Origin: Bacteroidota bacterium
GTDB lineage: Bacteria; Bacteroidota; Bacteroidia; Chitinophagales; Chitinophagaceae
Assembly (NCBI GenBank): GCA_030706635.1
Contig: JAUZOD010000031.1
Span: forward strand, 1-46,941
Direction of reading: 5' to 3'
DNA: 46,941 nt
A program made the translations under genes and the position numbers. The notes below the pieces were generated by a model. That model ran no database searches and was not told where the DNA came from. It worked only from the letters and a program-made list of their open reading frames with translations. This document shows positions 43,306-46,941 of this stretch, one piece after another. Position 1 is the stretch's first letter, and every line of letters starts with the position of its first letter.

Positions 43306-44100
43306 TTATGCCGGGATAGGCGGTTGGGGATTGTCCAGTTTGCCGTAAAATAATTTTGTTTGAAACTCCATATTTACAAAACCTTTTTCATTATGACGAT
43401 GAAACAGTTCAGAAAGCTCATGGAGCATTTCCGTATAGCCTGGTTCGTTTTCGAGCGGAATATAAGAGGAGGACAAAAGCTGTCCTTCTAATGCCCGCTG
43501 ATCAAGCCATTGAATATTTTGGAAAACTGCGGTATGGAATGAGTTCGGTTTAAAGAAAGAATCAATAGCGTCTTCGTCGGCCCTGGAGACCAATTTATAA
43601 TCGGTACCATATTTAAGTTTCAAATCTTCTATCGCCTGGAGAAAAGGCGTATTTTTCAACCGGACATTCCAGATCAATGCCACATGACCATTTGGGATCA
43701 GTATCCGTTCAAATTCCTTTCGGGCAGCCACCGGTTCCATCCAGTGAAAGGCCTGGGCTGCCGTAATGAGCTGGACACTGTGGTTGCTCAATCCGGTTTT
43801 TTCCGCAGTATGGTTACTACTCGTAAATCCGGGATATTTCCGCAATTGTTGTTCGGCCACTTTCCGCATTTCATCATTGGGTTCTACAGCCGTTACCTGA
43901 TAGCCATGTTTCAGTAAGATTTCTGTAAATATGCCGGTGCCTGAGCCGATGTCAGCGATCTGATGGTCCCGGTTCAAAGACAAGGTTTCTTCCAGGAATC
44001 GAACGATCTCCGGCGGATAGCCGGGCCTGTATTTGGTATAGTTGTCAACCCTGTTGGAAAAACGGGTGGTCGGTTTGAACGATGCGTAATCTTTTCCCAT
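43306..44100 (-). CDS. class I SAM-dependent methyltransferase
   Basis: A 264-residue methyltransferase: ADIGSGTGIFTEILL (motif I), QVTAVEPNDEMRKVAE (acidic loop binding the SAM ribose), AAQAFHWMEP and RILIPNGHVALIWN (motifs II-III). It matches the methyltransferase-11 type seen in UbiE/BioC-like and small-molecule methyltransferases; the substrate is not deducible. The 44101-44254 region upstream holds an inverted repeat (44159-44184) and separates it from a divergent small ORF. Confidence 0.88.
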   Translation of the reverse strand: MGKDYASFKPTTRFSNRVDNYTKYRPGYPPEIVRFLEETLSLNRDHQIADIGSGTGIFTEILLKHGYQVTAVEPNDEMRKVAEQQLRKYPGFTSSNHTAEKTGLSNHSVQLITAAQAFHWMEPVAARKEFERILIPNGHVALIWNVRLKNTPFLQAIEDLKLKYGTDYKLVSRADEDAIDSFFKPNSFHTAVFQNIQWLDQRALEGQLLSSSYIPLENEPGYTEMLHELSELFHRHNEKGFVNMEFQTKLFYGKLDNPQPPIPA

Positions 44101-44158
44101 GATTTATAATAAAAAATAAATTTATGATTTTTTCCATTTGTTATTGATGCGTGAGTAA

Positions 44159-44184
44159 TATGTTAACCATGATTTATTAACATA
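44159..44184. promoter_or_regulatory. inverted repeat in divergent control region
   Basis: TATGTTAA (44159-44166) and TTAACATA (44177-44184) are perfect 8-bp arms with a 10-nt spacer. The site lies between the methyltransferase and a small + strand ORF. An 11-bp direct repeat CCATGATTTAT (44097-44107, 44167-44177) overlaps it and the methyltransferase start codon. Confidence 0.45.
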
Positions 44185-44254
44185 AAGCTAAGAATGACTT
44201 TCCCGTCAATGTATAATTTTACAGCAGTTAATTCTTCATCTAAAATTAAAGATC

Positions 44255-44452
44255 ATGTTGCACCGGATTTCTTCACTGGACGAAATTAAAAATGGGATTA
44301 TACTGTATGATAATCCGGATGAACGCAAAGCGAACCGGTTCTCCATTCTGGATATTAATGAAGATTTTGTCCGGGTGATCCAAACGGAAACAAAAGCCCT
44401 CCTCAAGGTGTTTTTAATAAATAAACTGCTATCTGAGAACTGGTGGATATAA
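44255..44452 (+). CDS. small hypothetical protein, 65 aa
   Basis: ATG-initiated 65-residue frame: MLHRISSLDEIKNGIILYDN, a basic centre (PDERKANRFSI), and a hydrophobic C-terminus (VFLINKLLSENWWI). It has no signal peptide or known domain. Support comes from acceptable codon use, an A/T-rich promoter-like region ahead of it and the neighbouring inverted repeat. It is convergent with the Tat-exported protein, whose stop is 1 bp away. It may be a real small protein or a chance frame. Confidence 0.45.
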   Translation: MLHRISSLDEIKNGIILYDNPDERKANRFSILDINEDFVRVIQTETKALLKVFLINKLLSENWWI

Positions 44453-44453
44453 A

Positions 44454-45971
44454 CTAGCCTTTAACGGTTTCCCGGATTGCTTTTCCCGCCGCATCCAGGC
44501 TGCTCAGTTTCATCTCGGAATATTTACGGGACAAAATGACGCCGTCCGCCCCGGCATTGAAGGCAGCACGGGTGGCCGCGTAAGCATCTTCCGGTGAGCC
44601 TTTCCGGCTCGCGGCTTCGGTTGGAATGCCGATGTCGATGCCCGCCAGGATAAGGCATCTCCCCTTTACACCTGCCACCGCACGTTGTGTTTCGCGAAAT
44701 ACATAATCAGGAGAAAGACCGGCTGCAGGCAGTGACTCCAGAGAGGCTTCGTTGCCATAATTCAGCAGGTGATTATTGAAACGCATTAATTCTTCCAGGG
44801 GTACATCGCGGAATACAGTTGAACCGATATTTCGGATGAAATGCGCGTACCGTTCCCCGCCGCAGGTGTTGTAACACACTACTTTCAGGAAATCCGCTTT
44901 TGTGGCCAGCTCTTCGTAACTACGCGTTGCTCTGTAAAAGGGATTGAATGAATTCACGTGTTCGATATGAAAACCAACCTTCAGGTTTTTGTTGATGGCT
45001 TTAACCGTTGTATTCACCTGTTCCAGTATCTGGTGCTTGCCCAGATCAAACAGTTTATCCCAGGCAAGGATTTCGGGATATTCCAGCAGCAACCGGTTGA
45101 ACTCCACATAGTAGCCGTCGCTGGGACGACTTCCTTTGAGTGAAGCCTGCACAAACTGATCCAGTTTCCGATAGCCCTGCTTCGCCCGGTCAAAATTTAT
45201 TCCGCGTTCTTTCGCCGCACGCTGATGATGCTCACAAAAGCAGGTGGCCCGCGATGAATCTATATTCTGAAAATGACTCGCTCCCAGCGCATTTAAGAGC
45301 GGCCCATTGTGTTCGTTAAATAACAGAATACCGTCAACATCGTATGACTTGCAGATATCTGTAACCAGCGCGGTCCAGAATGTCTGTACGTCAGGGTGAA
45401 AAAGACAAAGGGTATCCGTTCTTCTGCCCGCTAAATCAACTTCAGCACATTCTTTTACGCCGGGCACATCCGGGCGCCACTGATCTTCCACGGAAGCAAA
45501 TATTTTCATGCCTCTTTTCTTTGCTGCCGGAAGAACGGAAGCCAGCAGATCGAAGTCGCCGTGTTCCGGAGCATGTAAGCATTTCAGCGCCGTATTTCTG
45601 TAAAATTCCAGGTGCGGTGCAGCATAGTTGCCCCCGTGAAAAGTTTTTTCGTCGGACTCCCTGGATCCGTGATCAGGAAATGGCTGTCCGGGAATCTGAC
45701 GCCCCGCAAGGCCACGTCCGTACGTGAATGTGGTCAGAAAGAGGGTATTAATGTCTCCGCGTTTTTCCAGAATGTCCAGCACATTTTCTACGCCCTCATC
45801 TACGAAAGATACGGCGCCGATTTGGATGCCATGCATGCTTTTCTCAGCTAAAGGCTTGTTATCCGTCATTGCATTCAGTGGAGAAAATCCGGCAAGGGGG
45901 CCCGCAGCCGCAAGCGCCGTGAATGCAGCGCCATTTTTAATGAAAGCTCGTCTCGAGTTGTGATGGGGCAT
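44454..45971 (-). CDS. Tat-exported TIM-barrel-like protein of unknown function
   Basis: A 505-residue protein with a Tat signal (NSRRAFIKNGAAFTALAAAG) and an architecture that reads as a (beta/alpha)8 barrel: IQIGAVSFVDEG, INTLFLTTFTYG, MKIFASVEDQW, VDGILLFNEHNGPLL, LKVGFHIEHVNSF, FLKVVCYNTCGGERY and CLILAGIDIGIP. The acidic residues DGILLFNEHNG and the final GADGVILSRKY resemble glycosidase barrels. I cannot name the family. Its neighbourhood (partly secreted glycan-acting proteins) suggests a carbohydrate-related role, which is inference. Confidence 0.7.
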   Translation of the reverse strand: MPHHNSRRAFIKNGAAFTALAAAGPLAGFSPLNAMTDNKPLAEKSMHGIQIGAVSFVDEGVENVLDILEKRGDINTLFLTTFTYGRGLAGRQIPGQPFPDHGSRESDEKTFHGGNYAAPHLEFYRNTALKCLHAPEHGDFDLLASVLPAAKKRGMKIFASVEDQWRPDVPGVKECAEVDLAGRRTDTLCLFHPDVQTFWTALVTDICKSYDVDGILLFNEHNGPLLNALGASHFQNIDSSRATCFCEHHQRAAKERGINFDRAKQGYRKLDQFVQASLKGSRPSDGYYVEFNRLLLEYPEILAWDKLFDLGKHQILEQVNTTVKAINKNLKVGFHIEHVNSFNPFYRATRSYEELATKADFLKVVCYNTCGGERYAHFIRNIGSTVFRDVPLEELMRFNNHLLNYGNEASLESLPAAGLSPDYVFRETQRAVAGVKGRCLILAGIDIGIPTEAASRKGSPEDAYAATRAAFNAGADGVILSRKYSEMKLSSLDAAGKAIRETVKG

Positions 45972-46062
45972 TGAACACTTATTTTATTATTTCATAGAAA
46001 CAAATCCATCTCGTTAAAGTTATGCAATTTGGCCTGTTAACAGCCATCATTGCCGGTGCTGG

Positions 46063-46941
46063 TCACCTCAACTGAATTATCCGTTTGCCACCCTTTGCGT
46101 TGATAATTTCTATTTGCTGCATGGTATCATCCGGCAGGACAAATCTTGAGGACTGGGACAAAAACGAGGTTCCATAATATAATTCCATTTTTCTGGTCCT
46201 TCCGTTTTTCAAATGGACATAAGCGGTCACATCATCGGGATTGAAACGGATGATTCTGCTCTTTTGATTTAGCCTGAATAATTGAAGAAAATCCCTGTTT
46301 TGGGTGGCAGCAACAGCGTACGTATTTTGACCGATCTGTAATCTGGACAGGGCCTTGGCATCCCCCGGGATAAAAAAACCACTCCGGGTAAAGGATTCAG
46401 ATTGAAATGTTCCGTCGCCGTTGCCAAGCAATACCAATCCATTCATGGCATCATCTCTTCCATTAGCCACTTCGGCTCCAAAATCATTTCCGCAAACCAT
46501 CAGATCCGGGAAACCATCATGATTGATGTCATCGGCCACCATACCGTTTAGTGGCGCAAACTGGGCCATGGCAGGCAGGGGATGCATACTGAATTTTCCG
46601 CCCCCTTCATTTTTTATCAGGCAACTGGAAAAATAATTTGCCTTCAGGGTCAACGCGTTTTTCTTATCCGGAAGGATCTCGTTTATATCTGCGGCTGCAA
46701 AGTCTTTATAGGTCGGGAATCTTTTGCGTATGCCCGCCATTTGCCTGATCATATCATCGCGGCTATTCGCCGGGAACTCTTTTCTTTCCCCCGCTTCATT
46801 TTTCAAAAACAGGCTGGTGACTGCATCATAGGTTCCATCCTTGTCAAAATCCATTCCGTAAATACCAACAGGTTCCGCTTCTGAAGCGCGGTAAAAAGAA
46901 TTTAACCCGAGATTGCCAAGGACATAATCTGTTTTACCGTC
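46063..46941 (-). CDS. VCBS/FG-GAP repeat protein (CRTAC1-like), 3' part
   Basis: The frame is open to the right window edge, and the first visible residues are DGKTDYVLGNLGLNSFYRA; the start is beyond the edge. Calcium-binding FG-GAP/VCBS motifs are visible: MDFDKDGTYDAVTS, DDINHDGFPDLMVCGND and LLGNGDGTFQ. These form beta-propeller blades with Ca2+ loops. The C-terminus (VTAYVHLKNGRTRKMELYYGTSFLSQSSR) is the ASPIC/UnbV-like domain that follows such propellers in Bacteroidota secreted proteins. Binding or scaffolding at the cell surface is the likely role. Confidence 0.85.
   Translation of the reverse strand, partial: DGKTDYVLGNLGLNSFYRASEAEPVGIYGMDFDKDGTYDAVTSLFLKNEAGERKEFPANSRDDMIRQMAGIRKRFPTYKDFAAADINEILPDKKNALTLKANYFSSCLIKNEGGGKFSMHPLPAMAQFAPLNGMVADDINHDGFPDLMVCGNDFGAEVANGRDDAMNGLVLLGNGDGTFQSESFTRSGFFIPGDAKALSRLQIGQNTYAVAATQNRDFLQLFRLNQKSRIIRFNPDDVTAYVHLKNGRTRKMELYYGTSFLSQSSRFVLPDDTMQQIEIINAKGGKRIIQLR

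Noticed and set aside
1-46941. Mobile elements, prophage, tRNA or rRNA genes
   Set aside because: No transposase, integrase, phage protein, tRNA cloverleaf or rRNA-like stretch was recognised on either strand by eye; a tRNAscan-SE and Infernal run would be decisive for small RNAs.

Overview
The window looks like chromosomal DNA of a Bacteroidota bacterium, most likely Chitinophagaceae or a close relative. This rests on a type IX secretion (T9SS) C-terminal sorting domain on a 1316-residue repeat protein, a glucosamine-6-phosphate deaminase fused to a PIG-L/LmbE deacetylase, several small outer-membrane beta-barrels, GH35/sulfatase/SGNH genes, TAnnTTTG-type -7 promoter elements and the near absence of Shine-Dalgarno sequences. 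The genus cannot be fixed from the window alone. No rRNA, tRNA, CRISPR array, insertion sequence, phage gene or integrase was recognised.

Layout. 1-8 kb: the 3' end of a CtlX-type amidinohydrolase, an RmlD-like reductase, a glycolytic pair (pfkA, pyk), cutC overlapping a glycosylasparaginase, and a secreted CocE/NonD hydrolase. 8-16 kb: an unrecognised protein, the NagB-LmbE fusion, a PAP2/sphingomyelin-synthase-like membrane protein, a PhyH dioxygenase, SDR and NamZ (DUF1343) run, a zinc alcohol dehydrogenase and a beta-barrel. 16-25 kb: a TMEM175-type channel, small conserved proteins, what looks like a deletion scar joining the start of a DUF2339 gene to the end of its usual neighbour, an AI-2E/PerM family transporter, an FKBP isomerase, a 58-residue one-helix protein and the giant T9SS adhesin-like protein with six Cys-rich repeats of about 82 residues.

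25-35 kb is the most coherent block. A five-gene operon (ric, DUF1858-DUF2249-DUF2249 protein, polytopic His-containing membrane protein, DUF59 protein, Rrf2 regulator) is followed directly by a complete suf operon (sufB, C, D, S, E, a DUF59/SufT protein, a second Rrf2 regulator). Each operon ends with its own DUF59 factor and its own three-cysteine Rrf2 protein. Each starts with a perfect inverted repeat just upstream of a TAnnTTTG element that lies exactly 4 nt before the first ATG. The arrangement reads as one Fe-S supply-and-repair locus, with a probable NO/oxidative-stress repair arm and a biogenesis arm.

35-47 kb: a secreted glycan-degradation run (GH35 beta-galactosidase, Cys-type sulfatase, tandem SGNH esterase), a divergent PNPOx-like/MocR pair with a clear direct-plus-inverted repeat operator, another beta-barrel, a methyltransferase, a small orphan ORF, a Tat-exported TIM-barrel-like protein of unknown function, and the 3' part of a VCBS/FG-GAP repeat protein cut by the window edge.
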